64,000 bases of DNA from Rhizobium altiplani (GTDB lineage: Bacteria; Pseudomonadota; Alphaproteobacteria; Rhizobiales; Rhizobiaceae). Of this stretch, positions 1 to 9,588 are shown one piece after another. The translations under genes were made by a program, and so were the position numbers. The notes beneath the pieces were generated by a model that was not told the DNA's origin, made no database searches, and was given only the letters and a program-made list of their open reading frames with translations. Every line of letters starts with the position of its first letter. Position 1 is the first letter of the stretch. Where the stretch lies: positions 21,469-85,468 of the forward strand of contig NZ_LNCD01000086.1 in the NCBI RefSeq assembly GCF_001542405.1, read 5' to 3'.

Positions 1-1
1 C

Positions 2-430
2 TCGGACAACAACATGCGCGCCGCCTACGTCCATGTCATCGCGGATGCGCTGACCTCGGTTCTTGCCATCGCCGCACTGCTGTTCGGCAGCCTCTACGGT
101 TGGCTCTGGCTTGATCCGCTGATGGGCATCGTCGGGGGCCTTATCATCGCCCAGTGGTCGTGGGGCCTGATGCGGTCGTCCGGCCGCGTGCTGCTCGATG
201 TCGTGCCGCAGGAGGCAGATCTACAGGACGAGATTCGTTCGGCGCTGGAAACGGGCGGCGAGCGGATCACCGATCTCCATGTCTGGCAGGTCGGTCCCGG
301 CCACCACGCCGCGATCGTCGCTCTGGTGACCCCACAGGCGGAAAGTCCTGCCTTCTACAAGGCAAAGCTCGGACCCGTTGCCGGCCTCTCGCATGTTACC
401 GTCGAGGTCACGCAGTCCGCAGCCGCTTGA
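2..430 (+). CDS. Cation diffusion facilitator, C-terminal part (DmeF-like Co/Ni exporter)
   Basis: The gene enters from the left edge, so only the last ~142 residues are visible. They contain a transmembrane helix with the CDF metal-site pattern HxxxD (His-Val-Ile-Ala-Asp, codons at about 32-46), a second hydrophobic helix at 68-160, and a cytoplasmic tail with the LHVWQVGPGHHAA stretch typical of the CDF C-terminal metal-binding domain. CDF proteins exchange divalent metal for protons across the inner membrane. The wording around the HxxxD site and the double-His tail is closest to DmeF-type cobalt/nickel exporters of rhizobia, but the histidine-rich N-terminus that would settle this is outside the window. 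Confidence 0.85.
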   Translation, partial: SDNNMRAAYVHVIADALTSVLAIAALLFGSLYGWLWLDPLMGIVGGLIIAQWSWGLMRSSGRVLLDVVPQEADLQDEIRSALETGGERITDLHVWQVGPGHHAAIVALVTPQAESPAFYKAKLGPVAGLSHVTVEVTQSAAA

Positions 431-497
431 CGCGACTCATCGGGGCCACAATCAGTCTCTAGCCAAGTGTTCGTTGATTTGAGGCAGAGGAATTTTC

Positions 498-1388
498 ATG
501 CGTGGCTTTTCGATCCGTCGCCGGACCCTTCTCGGTTCGGCATTACTTTCACCTGCCTTGCTCCTGCCGCGCGTTGCGTGGTCGGAAGACAGCGACGATG
601 AAATCAACCGGCGGATGGACGCGCTCGAAAAGGCGATCGGCGGTCGCATCGGCGTGTCGGCGATCGACACGGAGACCAACATCTCCTTCGGTTACCGCGA
701 GACCGAGCGCTTCCCCCTCTGCAGCACCTTCAAGGTCCTGGCTGCGGGGTTGGTGCTGGCGCGTGTCGACAAGGGGCAGGAAAATCTCGAGCGGCGCGTC
801 GTCTACGAGCAGGACAAGCTCGTCACCTATTCGCCGGAAACGGAAAAGCACGTTGGCGGCGAGGGCATGAGCATCGGCGAACTCTGCGAGGCGGCGATCA
901 CACCGAGCGATAACACGGCAGGCAACCTGCTGCTGGAGAGCTTCGGCGGACCGGCCGAGTTGACCAAATGGCTGCGCACGCTCGGCGATCGATCGACGCG
1001 GCTCGACCGCTGGGAAACGGCGCTCAACGAAGCCAAGGACGGCGACCCGCAGGATACGACCACGCCGGACGCGATGGTCGACACACTCGGTAACCTGACG
1101 CTGGGCTCGGCCCTGTCGGAACCGTCGCGTGACAAGCTGGTGGCGTGGATGGTGGCGAACACGACAGGCGGCGCGCGGCTGCGCGCCGGCCTGCCGGACA
1201 CGTGGAAGATCGGCGACAAGACGGGCACCGGAAACAACGGCAGTGCTGCCGATATCGCCGTCGTCTGGCCGCCCGGTCACGGTGCGATCCTGGTCGCGGC
1301 TTACGTGACGCAGGCCAAGGCGCCGGTCTCCGAGATCAACCCTGTCTTCGCCGAGGTCGGAAAGATCGTGGCCGATATGGTCGGATAG
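498..1388 (+). CDS. bla: Class A serine beta-lactamase
   Basis: A 296-residue precursor. Residues 1-29 are an export signal with a twin-arginine start (RRRTLLG), which suggests the Tat route. All class A motifs are present: S76-T-F-K79 (Ser70-xx-Lys), S137-D-N139 (SDN loop), E173 followed four residues later by N177 (Glu166/Asn170 of the omega loop), and K241-T-G243. The mature enzyme would hydrolyse beta-lactams in the periplasm. Length is normal. The start follows an AGGCAGAGG ribosome-binding site. It stands alone with no adjacent LysR-type ampR, so expression is probably constitutive or controlled elsewhere. The substrate spectrum cannot be read from motifs alone. Confidence 0.93.
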   Translation: MRGFSIRRRTLLGSALLSPALLLPRVAWSEDSDDEINRRMDALEKAIGGRIGVSAIDTETNISFGYRETERFPLCSTFKVLAAGLVLARVDKGQENLERRVVYEQDKLVTYSPETEKHVGGEGMSIGELCEAAITPSDNTAGNLLLESFGGPAELTKWLRTLGDRSTRLDRWETALNEAKDGDPQDTTTPDAMVDTLGNLTLGSALSEPSRDKLVAWMVANTTGGARLRAGLPDTWKIGDKTGTGNNGSAADIAVVWPPGHGAILVAAYVTQAKAPVSEINPVFAEVGKIVADMVG

Positions 1389-1586
1389 CGCTTTCTTCTC
1401 AAAGAGATGCTACGGAAACGTGAATCTCCGTCGCATCGATCTGAATCAGTTTGTGAAGGCTTCATCGCCGAACTGAAGCGTTGTGCCAGGCACGTTTCGT
1501 GAAATGTGGCGCCACTGGTCCTTTGGCAACTCAACATGACCGCTTTGCGCCGAAAGCAGCCGCCCTGTTGTCGCCTATCGCCATAC

Positions 1587-1997
1587 TCACGCGATCGTTG
1601 CGAGCAGATCCTCCACCGAGGCAACGCGGACGAAGGACTGCGCCGCCGCGGCAAGATCAGGGTCCAGAGTAACCAATGCGTCCGCTTGGAGCTGCGCGAC
1701 GGCGATGTATTCGGCACAATAGGTATTCGTCCATTCGAGTTTGCTGGCGATGTTCCACGCGTACCGCTGCAACACGCGGTCGCCGAGCAGTCGAATTCTC
1801 AGACCGCGAAGATAGTCCAGCTGATCGTCAGCTTCCCTCTTGTCCAGATCGCCATTACGAACCGCCGAGTAGAGGCGGGCCAATACCTGGGATCGCAAGA
1901 GCGTCGGGGCAACCAAGGCGTGGCTGTCAGGGACCTCTGCGGCGTTCTTCGCGAGCAGGAGCGCAGCGTCTGCCGCGATCGCAAACCGCTTCTTCAT
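1587..1997 (-). CDS. Orphan PIN-domain protein (VapC-like), active site partly substituted
   Basis: 136 residues with the VapC/PIN layout: an N-terminal strand with an aspartate (AADAALLLAK), a second helix (LLRSQVLARLYSAVRNG), the TYxAEY helix and the final VTLDPDL strand. PIN nucleases normally need four acidic residues. Here the usual Glu of the second motif is Gln (RSQ) and the usual Asp of T-Y-D-A is Cys (TYCAEY), so the metal site looks incomplete. GGGAGGG precedes GTG-ATG; ATG at 1997 is used, GTG at 2000 is the alternative. VapC toxins normally follow a vapB antitoxin, but the 180 bases upstream encode only a 33-residue frame with no antitoxin features. It may be an inactivated or repurposed toxin. 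Confidence 0.7.
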   Translation of the reverse strand: MKKRFAIAADAALLLAKNAAEVPDSHALVAPTLLRSQVLARLYSAVRNGDLDKREADDQLDYLRGLRIRLLGDRVLQRYAWNIASKLEWTNTYCAEYIAVAQLQADALVTLDPDLAAAAQSFVRVASVEDLLATIA

Positions 1998-2180
1998 CAC
2001 GATCTTCCCTCCCTGGACGTTGATGCGGATCCAGCTTGTGCGGTTAGATCATCCTCCCTCCAGTGCCGACAGCAAAAAATGCCCCAATCCGTCATCGAGC
2101 CCGCTCTGCCGCCTTCTGGTCGTCAGAAACGGTCCGCCGGATCGACCGGATTGCAAAGCGCGACTACGCCAGCTCCGCAT

Positions 2181-2639
2181 CTAGGCACCGATGATCGTGT
2201 CGGTGCTCGGCTGGTCCTTGCTGTCGCCGTCGCCGGTCAGCTGCCGCTTCAGCTCGTCGGCAATCTGCTTTTCGATGGCCTCGCGCTGTTCTGGCGGCAT
2301 CGCCTTGAGATCGTCCTCGGTCAGGCCGAGCCGCTGAAGGACCTGGTCGCGGATCCGCTCCGCCGGAGTCTGGTCGGCGAGATCGGTAAACTCGGAGACA
2401 ACAGCGTCATGGCGTGCTTTCGCGGGATCTTCGGTGCCGTCCATGGTCACGGTGGCGCTGCTCCGCAGCGCCCACATCGTGCTGGAGATCGACGTCGGCG
2501 TGCTGCTTGGCTGCAGTGCCGCGCCGCTCTGGCGAACGCTGAGTTCGATATCACCCGTCTGTTGCTTGTTGCGTTGGCCGGATTGGCTGAAGAGGTTGCT
2601 CAGTCCATAGGTGCTGGAAATGCTGCTGCCGATCTTCAT
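2181..2639 (-). CDS. Conserved hypothetical protein, rhizobial type
   Basis: A 152-residue soluble protein without signal peptide or membrane helix. The N-terminal ~80 residues are Ser/Thr/Gln-rich and likely disordered. A charged helical segment follows (about 95-135), including LTEDDLKAMPPEQREAIEKQ, and then an acidic tail. A strong AAGGAG lies eight bases before the ATG, which supports a real gene. I do not recognise a catalytic motif. It precedes nothing in an obvious operon: the next gene on this strand is 181 bases away. Confidence 0.7.
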   Translation of the reverse strand: MKIGSSISSTYGLSNLFSQSGQRNKQQTGDIELSVRQSGAALQPSSTPTSISSTMWALRSSATVTMDGTEDPAKARHDAVVSEFTDLADQTPAERIRDQVLQRLGLTEDDLKAMPPEQREAIEKQIADELKRQLTGDGDSKDQPSTDTIIGA

Positions 2640-2754
2640 GAAAATTCTCCTTTGAGCAATGCGCGGAGAATGGCGCGGCAGTCCTGCCCGGAGCTTGTGT
2701 CGGCGGGCTCGGATGGCCGGGACAAGTGGCGGCCATCCAATGGGTCTCGAGGCG

Positions 2755-5094
2755 TCAGGGCAGGGCGTAGCCGATCACATAGTCACCGGCCTTGGTGCCG
2801 ACCGAGCCATGTCCGCCGGCGACGATGACGACGAACTGCTTGTTGTCGCTGGTCGTATAGGTCATCGGCGTCGCCTGGCCGCCGGCCGGCAGACGGGCCT
2901 GCCATAGTTGTTGGCCGTTGGTGACATCGTAGGCTCGCAGGTAGTTGTCGACGGCAGCCCCGAGGAAGGCGACCTCGCCCTTGGTTAGCATCGGGCCACC
3001 GATGCCGGGTACGCCGACCTTGAACGGCAGCGGCAGCGGCGTCATGTCGTGCACGGTGCCGTTCTTCAGCTTGTAGGCGATCTTGCCGGTGAGGAGATCG
3101 ACGCCGGCGACGTAGCCCCATGGCGGCGCCTGGCAGGGGACCTTGAGCGGTCCGAGGAACGGTCCCATGAATACCCCGTAGGGTGCGCCGTCGTTGCGGT
3201 TGAGGCCCTGTTCGCTCCCTTTCTCATCCTGCCCCTTCGGCGGGATGTCGGAGGCGGGAACCAGCCGCGAGGTGAAGGCAAGATAGGTCGGCATGCCGAA
3301 CATGATCTGCCGCTCCGGGTCGACAGCAACGCTGCCCCAATTGAAGGTGCCGAAATTGCCGGGGTAGATGATCGAGCCCACGAGCGAAGGCGGCGTATAT
3401 CGCCCTTCATATTTGTATCGGTGGAAATCGATGCGGCAGGCGAGCTGGTCGAGCAGAGTCACCCCCCACATGTCCTTCTCCTGCAGCGGCGGCGGCGAGA
3501 AGGTGAGGTCGGAGATCGGCTGCATCGGCGACGTATGATCCTCAGGGATGGCACCTGATGGCGCGGGGATTTCCTTGAAGGGAATGATCGGCTCACCGGT
3601 ACGACGGTCAAGCACGTAGATGTCGCCCTGCTTGGTCGGGCCTACCAGCGCCGGCACGACGGTCCCATCGGGCTTCTTCATGTCGAAGAGCACCGGCTGG
3701 GCCGGCACGTCCATGTCCCAGAGATCGTGATGGACGAACTGTTGAACCCATTTCAGCTGCCCGGTGTTGATGTCGAGCGCGACGATCGAGGAGGAGAATT
3801 TCTCGACGTTCTCGCTTCTGTTCATACCGAGCTGGTCCGGCACCTGGTTGCCGAGCGGGATGTAGACCATGCCGAGCCCGTCATCGACGCTGAAGACCGA
3901 CCAGCTGTTCGGAGAGTTGGTCGTATAGGTCCGGCCTTGGGGCAGGGGGGTTGTCACATCGGGATTGCCGGAGTCCCAGTTCCAGATCAGAGCACCTGAA
4001 TTGATGTCGAATGCGCGGATGACGCCGGACTGCTCTTGCGTCGAATAGTTGTCGTTGACGGCCCCGCCGATGATCAGCTTGCCGGCGACCGCGACCGGCG
4101 GCGAGGTCGAATAGTAGTAGCCGGCCGGATTGTACTTCATGCCCTGCTCAAGATGCAGCACACCCTGATCCGCAAAGCTCGTGCAGACCTTTCCGTCGAG
4201 CGCATCGAGAGCGATCAGCCGCGCATCCGAGGTCGGCAGGTAGACCCGATCGACGCAGGACTGGCCGGCGGCCGTCGCCGTATCGTGGTAATAGGTGACG
4301 CCGCGGCAGGTCTGGTGCTGCCGGTCAGGGTTCATGCCGGAATTGGCGTCGTATTTCCATTTTTCCTTGCCGGTCGTCGCGTCGAGCGCGATCGCCCAGT
4401 TATGCGGCGTGCAGAGGTAGAGCGTGTCGCCCACTTTGAGAGGTGTCACCTGGTAGGTCGTTTCGCCGACATCATCGGGTCGCTTCACGTCACCGGTCTG
4501 ATAACGCCAGACCTCCTTGAGATCCTTGACGTTGCTAACATTGATCTGGTCGAGCGGCGAGTAGCGCTGGCCGAATGGGGTGCGGCCATACTGGTGCCAT
4601 TCGCCGTCCTGAACGGTGCCGCCGAATGTCGTCGTGCCGGAAGCCTCGGTCGGCAGGTTGCCGTGCAGGTCATGCGGGTCGGTCGTCATCGAGAAGCTCG
4701 CAACGGCTATGGCGATCAGCACCGGAATGGTTAGCGGCCAGTGGCTGGACGCGTAGGACGTCCCGGTCGGACTCTGGAAGCCGAGGGGCCGACGGATCCA
4801 GGGCGTCAGCAGCCACAGTCCGAGCAGGATGATCAGACCGCCGCGCGGGCCGAGTTGCCACCAATCGAAACCGACCTCCCAGATCGCCCAGACAAGCGCA
4901 ACGATGATCAGAGCCGCGTGGACCCACAGGGCGGCTGCACGACGCAGCAGAAGCAGGACGGCGGTGATGAGAAACATCGCACCGGCGAAGAGGTAAAAGA
5001 AGCTGCCGCCAAGGATGATGAGCCAAAGCCCGCCGCCGACCAGGGCAAGGCCGAGGAGCATGAAAAGAACGGAGGTAATGACGATTACTACCAT
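2755..5094 (-). CDS. gcd: Membrane-bound PQQ-dependent glucose dehydrogenase
   Basis: 779 residues, the usual size for the family. The first ~145 residues form five hydrophobic helices that anchor the protein and bind ubiquinone. The rest is an eight-bladed quinoprotein propeller facing the periplasm, with recognisable blades such as WxYQTGDVKRPDD, LDGKVCTSFADQG, QFVHHDLWDMDVPAQP and the C-terminal GGHGSVGTKAGDYVIGYALP. It oxidises glucose to gluconolactone and passes electrons to ubiquinone (EC 1.1.5.2), and is often linked to phosphate solubilisation. No pqq biosynthesis genes lie in this window, so cofactor supply must come from elsewhere. GGGAG lies about eleven bases before the ATG. Confidence 0.95.
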   Translation of the reverse strand: MVVIVITSVLFMLLGLALVGGGLWLIILGGSFFYLFAGAMFLITAVLLLLRRAAALWVHAALIIVALVWAIWEVGFDWWQLGPRGGLIILLGLWLLTPWIRRPLGFQSPTGTSYASSHWPLTIPVLIAIAVASFSMTTDPHDLHGNLPTEASGTTTFGGTVQDGEWHQYGRTPFGQRYSPLDQINVSNVKDLKEVWRYQTGDVKRPDDVGETTYQVTPLKVGDTLYLCTPHNWAIALDATTGKEKWKYDANSGMNPDRQHQTCRGVTYYHDTATAAGQSCVDRVYLPTSDARLIALDALDGKVCTSFADQGVLHLEQGMKYNPAGYYYSTSPPVAVAGKLIIGGAVNDNYSTQEQSGVIRAFDINSGALIWNWDSGNPDVTTPLPQGRTYTTNSPNSWSVFSVDDGLGMVYIPLGNQVPDQLGMNRSENVEKFSSSIVALDINTGQLKWVQQFVHHDLWDMDVPAQPVLFDMKKPDGTVVPALVGPTKQGDIYVLDRRTGEPIIPFKEIPAPSGAIPEDHTSPMQPISDLTFSPPPLQEKDMWGVTLLDQLACRIDFHRYKYEGRYTPPSLVGSIIYPGNFGTFNWGSVAVDPERQIMFGMPTYLAFTSRLVPASDIPPKGQDEKGSEQGLNRNDGAPYGVFMGPFLGPLKVPCQAPPWGYVAGVDLLTGKIAYKLKNGTVHDMTPLPLPFKVGVPGIGGPMLTKGEVAFLGAAVDNYLRAYDVTNGQQLWQARLPAGGQATPMTYTTSDNKQFVVIVAGGHGSVGTKAGDYVIGYALP

Positions 5095-5226
5095 TATGGG
5101 GAACTCCCGCTAAGGTTAGCCGGGTGCGGTCAGGCGCGAAAAATGCCTTCTAATCAGCGAGATAGAGCGGTCGCAATGGGCGTCAACTGCGACCATAGGT
5201 GTCAGAGGGGATAGGTTTGCATCCGA

Positions 5227-6729
5227 TCACGTGCCGCAGAAGGTCTGCAGCACACGTTCTTCCGGCTTCGGCGGCTCCATGTAGGCCGCAAAGTCCGGTT
5301 GGTCGTCATACGGCTTGGCGAGAACGGCAAGCAACGCCTCGAACAGCGAAAAGTCGGCATCCTCGACGGCGGCGTTGATCGCCTGCTCGATGCGGTGGTT
5401 GCGCGGAATGAAGGCGGGATTGACAGAGCGCATGGCCGCCCTGCGCTCGGCCTCGGTCCGGCCCTCGTCACGGGTCAGGCGGTCGCGCCAGCGGGCAAGC
5501 CATTCGCGCGCCCCATCCGGTTCCCGGAAAGCCGAGAGGAACAGTGCCTCGCCATCTCCTGGACCGACGGCGTCGGAAAGGCGGCGGAAGGCGAGGGTAA
5601 GGTCGGCCTGGCTTGCCTGCATCGCGGCAAGCAGCGATTGAATAAGGTCCAGATCGCCGTCTTCGACGGTCGATAGGCCGATCTTCTCGCGCATGCCGCG
5701 CAGCCAGTGGATCTGGAAGCGCTCGCCATATTGCTGGATCACGCTGTTGGCGAGCTCGACGGCCTTTTCCGCATCCGCATCAAAGAGCGGCAACAGGGTT
5801 TCGCCAAGCCGTGCCAGGTTCCATTGGCCGATGCCGGGCTGATTGGCATAGGCATAGCGGCCGCCCTGGTCGATCGAGGAAAAGACCGTGCCGGGATGGT
5901 ATTCGTCCATGAAGGCGCAGGGGCCGAAATCGATCGTCTCGCCCGAAATGGTCATGTTGTCGGTATTCATGACGCCGTGGATGAAGCCGATATGCAGCCA
6001 CCTGGCGATCAAGGCCGCCTGCCGCTCGCAGACGGTCTCGTAGAGCGCGAGGTAGGGATTGTCCCTGTCCTTGAGTTCCGGATAGTGCCGGTCGATCACA
6101 TAATCGGCCAGCGCCCGAACGCCGTCGGTATCGCCCCGCGCGGTGAAGAACTGGAACGTGCCGACGCGAATGTGGCTTGCGGCAACACGGGTAAACACTG
6201 CACCTGGCAGAATGTTCTCGCGATAAACGGGCTGCCCGGTCGAAACGGCGGCCAGCGCGCGGGTTGCCGGGACGCCGAGCGCATACATTGCTTCGCTGAC
6301 GATATATTCCCGAAGCACCGGGCCGAGCGCGGCACGGCCATCGCCGCGGCGGGAATAGGCGGTCTGGCCCGCACCCTTCAGCTGGATGTCCCAGCGCTGG
6401 CCGTTTCGGTCGATCACCTCGCCAAGCAGGATCGCCCGCCCGTCGCCGAGCAATGGCACGAAGGAGCCGAACTGGTGCCCTGCATAGGCCATCGCCAGCG
6501 GATCGGCGCCTTCAGGCACGAGGTTGCCCGAAAAGATCGCCGCGCCGTCGCGCTTCAGCGCCTCGACATCGAGGCCGAGTTCTTCCGCAAGCGGTTCGTT
6601 CAGCTTGATCAGCCACGGCTCGGCGGCCTGCGAGGGCGCCTGGCGCGTAAAGAATTGCTGTGGCAACCGCGCATAGCTGTTGTCGAAGGCGAAGGGCCGC
6701 GAAGGGGATGCATTCTGAGCAAGGGTCAT
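5227..6729 (-). CDS. selO: Protein adenylyltransferase SelO (YdiU family)
   Basis: 500 residues from the ATG at 6729. An upstream in-frame start at 6888 would add 53 residues unlike the family, so it was not used. The pseudokinase-type fold is visible: FDNSYARLP at the N-terminus, AGHQFGSFVPLLGDGRA, the QLKGAGQTAYSRRGDGRAALG loop, MNTDNMTISGETIDFGPCAFMDEY (metal/ATP site) and IPRNHRIEQAI near the end. SelO transfers AMP to Ser/Thr/Tyr of target proteins and is linked to redox homeostasis. The bacterial form lacks the C-terminal selenocysteine: this one ends Gln-Thr-Phe-Cys-Gly-Thr, with a normal Cys. It is monocistronic between gcd and a divergent exporter. Confidence 0.93.
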   Translation of the reverse strand: MTLAQNASPSRPFAFDNSYARLPQQFFTRQAPSQAAEPWLIKLNEPLAEELGLDVEALKRDGAAIFSGNLVPEGADPLAMAYAGHQFGSFVPLLGDGRAILLGEVIDRNGQRWDIQLKGAGQTAYSRRGDGRAALGPVLREYIVSEAMYALGVPATRALAAVSTGQPVYRENILPGAVFTRVAASHIRVGTFQFFTARGDTDGVRALADYVIDRHYPELKDRDNPYLALYETVCERQAALIARWLHIGFIHGVMNTDNMTISGETIDFGPCAFMDEYHPGTVFSSIDQGGRYAYANQPGIGQWNLARLGETLLPLFDADAEKAVELANSVIQQYGERFQIHWLRGMREKIGLSTVEDGDLDLIQSLLAAMQASQADLTLAFRRLSDAVGPGDGEALFLSAFREPDGAREWLARWRDRLTRDEGRTEAERRAAMRSVNPAFIPRNHRIEQAINAAVEDADFSLFEALLAVLAKPYDDQPDFAAYMEPPKPEERVLQTFCGT

Positions 6730-6977
6730 ATGCTTTAGGTAGGGCTCCGGCACGCATGACGCAAGCCGGGAGCCCTTGCTCCGAGCTTGCGGCTGGTCGT
6801 GCGGCGCTCCAGTAGCCCAGCCATTCCCGGATGGCACGGCTGCCTTTCCATATAAGCATAACGACGCCACATTTGCGGGCGTATACAAGGATCTCTAATC
6901 CCCTTTTGGCATCACGCCATACCATACCGCGGCCATCGCTTCCGCGCCGGCCACGCCATTGCGAGTGATCCCTGACG

Positions 6978-8429
6978 ATGTCGGATCAGATCTATCAGGC
7001 GGCTGCCGTCGGGCGCGCCAAGCCCAATTTCCGCGTGGTAGCGATGATCGTGGCGAGCGCCATGTTTATGGAGCAGCTCGACGCCACCGTTCTGGCGACG
7101 GCGCTGCCGACCATGGCACGCGATTTCGGCGTCAGCGCCCCGTCGATGAGCATCGCGCTGACTTCCTACCTTCTCAGCCTGGCGATTTTCATTCCGGCAA
7201 GCGGCCTGATTGCCGATCGCTTCGGCTCGCGCACCGTTTTCCGCTCGGCGATCGCCGTCTTCGTGACAGGCTCCATCTTCTGCGCGCTGTCGCCTAATCT
7301 CCTCTGTCTCGTGCTGGCGCGACTGCTGCAGGGCCTTGGCGGCGCGATGATGCTGCCGGTCGGGCGCCTCGTGCTGCTCCGCAGCGTCTCCCGCAAGGAC
7401 ATGGTCAACGCCATGTCGTGGCTGCTGGTGCCGGCGCTGATCGGCCCGATCCTCGGCCCTCCGGTTGGCGGCCTGATCGTCACCTATCTCGACTGGCGCT
7501 GGATCTTCTACATCAACGTGCCGATCGGCATCATCGGCTTCACCCTGGTCTCGATCTTCATCGAGGACTTCAAGGGCGAGGCGAAGCGCCCGTTCGATAC
7601 GGTTGGTTTCATTCTCTCCGGTATTGCGCTCGGCTCGCTGTTGTTTGGTTTTGAAAGCTCGAGCCGTCCGGGCGAGGGTGCGTTCTCGCTGTTCCTCATC
7701 GCGGTCGGTCTGCTCTTCGGCGTAGCCTATCTCAAGCACGCCCGCCGCCACCCGGCGCCGATCATGGACTTTTCGCTGATGAAGGTGTCGAGCTTCGGCA
7801 CGTCGGTCATCGCCGGTTCGCTGACCCGTATCACGCAGGGCGCGCAGCCCTTCCTGCTGCCGCTCTATTTCCAGCTCGGTTTCGGACTGTCGGCGGCCAA
7901 GGCCGGCCAGCTCGTCACCGCAGCGGCCCTCGGCTCGATGGCGATGAAGGCCGTCGCACCCAGCGTACTGCGCCATTTCGGCTTCCGCAGCAGCCTGGTC
8001 GCGAACGGCATCATTGCCACCTGCGGCTATGCCCTCTGCGCCGCCTTCCGGCCCGACTGGCCGCTGGGGCTGATCTTCGCGATCCTCGTCATGTGCGGCT
8101 TCTTCATGTCGTTCCAGTTCACGGCCTACAACACGGTGGCCTACGATGAGATCGACCGCGATCGCATGAGCTCGGCCACCAGCTTCTACACGACGTTCCA
8201 GCAGCTGATGCTGTCGCTCGGCATCTGCGTCGGCGCGCTGGCGCTCCACACGTCGATGACGGTCAACGGCAGCGAGACGCCGGAGCTCCACGATTTCTCC
8301 GCCGCCTTCCTTTTCGTCACCGCGATCTCGATCACGGCGACCTTCTGGAACCTGCGCTTTTCGCGCAGCGCCGGCGCCGACATCAGCGGTCATAACGCCG
8401 GCAAGGCTGCGCACACCGCAGAACACTGA
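6978..8429 (+). CDS. MFS drug exporter, DHA2 (14-helix) family
   Basis: 483 residues, almost entirely hydrophobic. Family motifs are clear: LDATVLATALP (about 34-44, DHA2 motif D1), GLIADRFGSRTVFR (76-89, motif A) and GPILGPPVGG (156-165, antiporter motif C). It should be a proton-driven inner-membrane exporter of lipophilic compounds. It has no adjacent membrane-fusion gene, so it is not part of an obvious EmrAB-type tripartite pump. The 250-base gap to selO is a divergent promoter region, and no operator is evident there. The Shine-Dalgarno is weak. Confidence 0.9.
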   Translation: MSDQIYQAAAVGRAKPNFRVVAMIVASAMFMEQLDATVLATALPTMARDFGVSAPSMSIALTSYLLSLAIFIPASGLIADRFGSRTVFRSAIAVFVTGSIFCALSPNLLCLVLARLLQGLGGAMMLPVGRLVLLRSVSRKDMVNAMSWLLVPALIGPILGPPVGGLIVTYLDWRWIFYINVPIGIIGFTLVSIFIEDFKGEAKRPFDTVGFILSGIALGSLLFGFESSSRPGEGAFSLFLIAVGLLFGVAYLKHARRHPAPIMDFSLMKVSSFGTSVIAGSLTRITQGAQPFLLPLYFQLGFGLSAAKAGQLVTAAALGSMAMKAVAPSVLRHFGFRSSLVANGIIATCGYALCAAFRPDWPLGLIFAILVMCGFFMSFQFTAYNTVAYDEIDRDRMSSATSFYTTFQQLMLSLGICVGALALHTSMTVNGSETPELHDFSAAFLFVTAISITATFWNLRFSRSAGADISGHNAGKAAHTAEH

Positions 8430-8454
8430 CCGCGACGCGGCAGAGAACTGACCG

Positions 8455-9411
8455 TCACGCGGCACTCGGAAGCGCCGGCAGGCAAGCCTCGCAGATCGCG
8501 GCAACATGCCGGTGATCGGTGCCGCAGCAGCCGCCGACGATCCTGATTTGCGGCATTCTCTGCATCAGCTCCCTGTACCGCTGCCCGAGATCGACCGGAT
8601 CGCCGGCATCCAGCGTTTCGCTGTCGTCCAGTTCGGCATGGCTCATGCGCGAGGCATTTGCCCGCAGCCCATGAATGCGTTTTGTCCATCCCGCGCGATG
8701 ATCCAGCGCCTCGGCAAAATGCGTCGGGTGCGCGCAATTGATCATGTAATAGGCCACCGAACCGCCCGTCGCCGCATCCGTCGTCTCGATTACCTCCTGC
8801 ATGCTGCGCCCGGTCACCAGCTTGCCGTCGGTCTCGACCGTGAAGGAGATAACGCAGGGCATATCCCGGGCCGAGGCCGCCCGGGCGATACCGATTGCCT
8901 CGTCGATGTTGTTCAGCGTGACGGCGGAGATCATGTCCGCATCGCTCTCGGCAAAGCCGCTGATCTGGACGCTGTGATAATCCTCGGCTTCGGCCGCGTT
9001 CATCCGGCCGGCCTTGTACCCATCGCCGCGTGGCCCCATCGCGCCGCTGAGCACGATCGGCCGCCCCGGCTCCTCGTGCCGCTCGCGCAATCCCGCAAGC
9101 AGGGCAATGCTTTGAACGTTTGCGTCATGCAGCGCATCCGGCGTGTAACCCAGCTTTTCCGCCCAATCGGGGCTCGCCCTCCATGTCGGGCTGTCGAGAA
9201 TGAAGCCGGCGCCATGCTTGCGGGCGATGTCGAGGTAACGGCGATAGTAGGCGCGCAGCCGGTCGCGGCCTTCTTCTGAAGCCATCATCACGAAGGATGC
9301 GAAGTGCGGCAGCTGCAGCCCGTCATGAAAGATGAAGGTCGTTTCCATGCCGCCGTCGGTGACGAATGCGCCGCCCTTGAGTTGCGGCAGGCTGTGTCTG
9401 TACTTGGCCAT
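8455..9411 (-). CDS. Homocysteine S-methyltransferase family protein
   Basis: 318 residues from the ATG at 9411 (AGAGGG upstream; an earlier frame start at 9435 is less likely). The N-terminal TDGGMETTFIF is the start of the barrel. The zinc ligands are visible as the Cys in MINCAHPTHF and the Cys pair in GGCCGTDHRH near the C-terminus. Members transfer a methyl group from S-methylmethionine or betaine to homocysteine. The YmuM/MmuM subgroup is the closest in size. It is divergent from a TetR regulator that may control it, and convergent with the DHA2 exporter. Confidence 0.88.
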   Translation of the reverse strand: MAKYRHSLPQLKGGAFVTDGGMETTFIFHDGLQLPHFASFVMMASEEGRDRLRAYYRRYLDIARKHGAGFILDSPTWRASPDWAEKLGYTPDALHDANVQSIALLAGLRERHEEPGRPIVLSGAMGPRGDGYKAGRMNAAEAEDYHSVQISGFAESDADMISAVTLNNIDEAIGIARAASARDMPCVISFTVETDGKLVTGRSMQEVIETTDAATGGSVAYYMINCAHPTHFAEALDHRAGWTKRIHGLRANASRMSHAELDDSETLDAGDPVDLGQRYRELMQRMPQIRIVGGCCGTDHRHVAAICEACLPALPSAA

Positions 9412-9588
9412 GACAATCCCTCTATGTGCAAGCAATTCTCACGAACAAGTTCTCCGCTTCCGGGCTGCGAAACTAGACGACTTGCGGTATAGTTGGGCAT
9501 CGCATGATGTTTGCCTTTGATTTCAGCCGCTTCCGCGGGGCGGATGACAAAAGGCCTCCATATAGACCAGAGCTGGCGGGCAAAAACC

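Noticed and set aside
2001..2180. VapB-like antitoxin upstream of the PIN gene
   Set aside because: Only a 33-residue frame without a DNA-binding or antitoxin pattern is present.
1506..2828. A 440-codon plus-strand open frame opposite the PIN and DUF genes
   Set aside because: The composition is that of an antisense shadow in GC-rich DNA, with no ribosome site. The minus-strand genes explain it.
6912..8507. A 531-codon minus-strand frame opposite the DHA2 exporter
   Set aside because: Arg/Asp/His-rich shadow text; the exporter motifs are clear on the plus strand.
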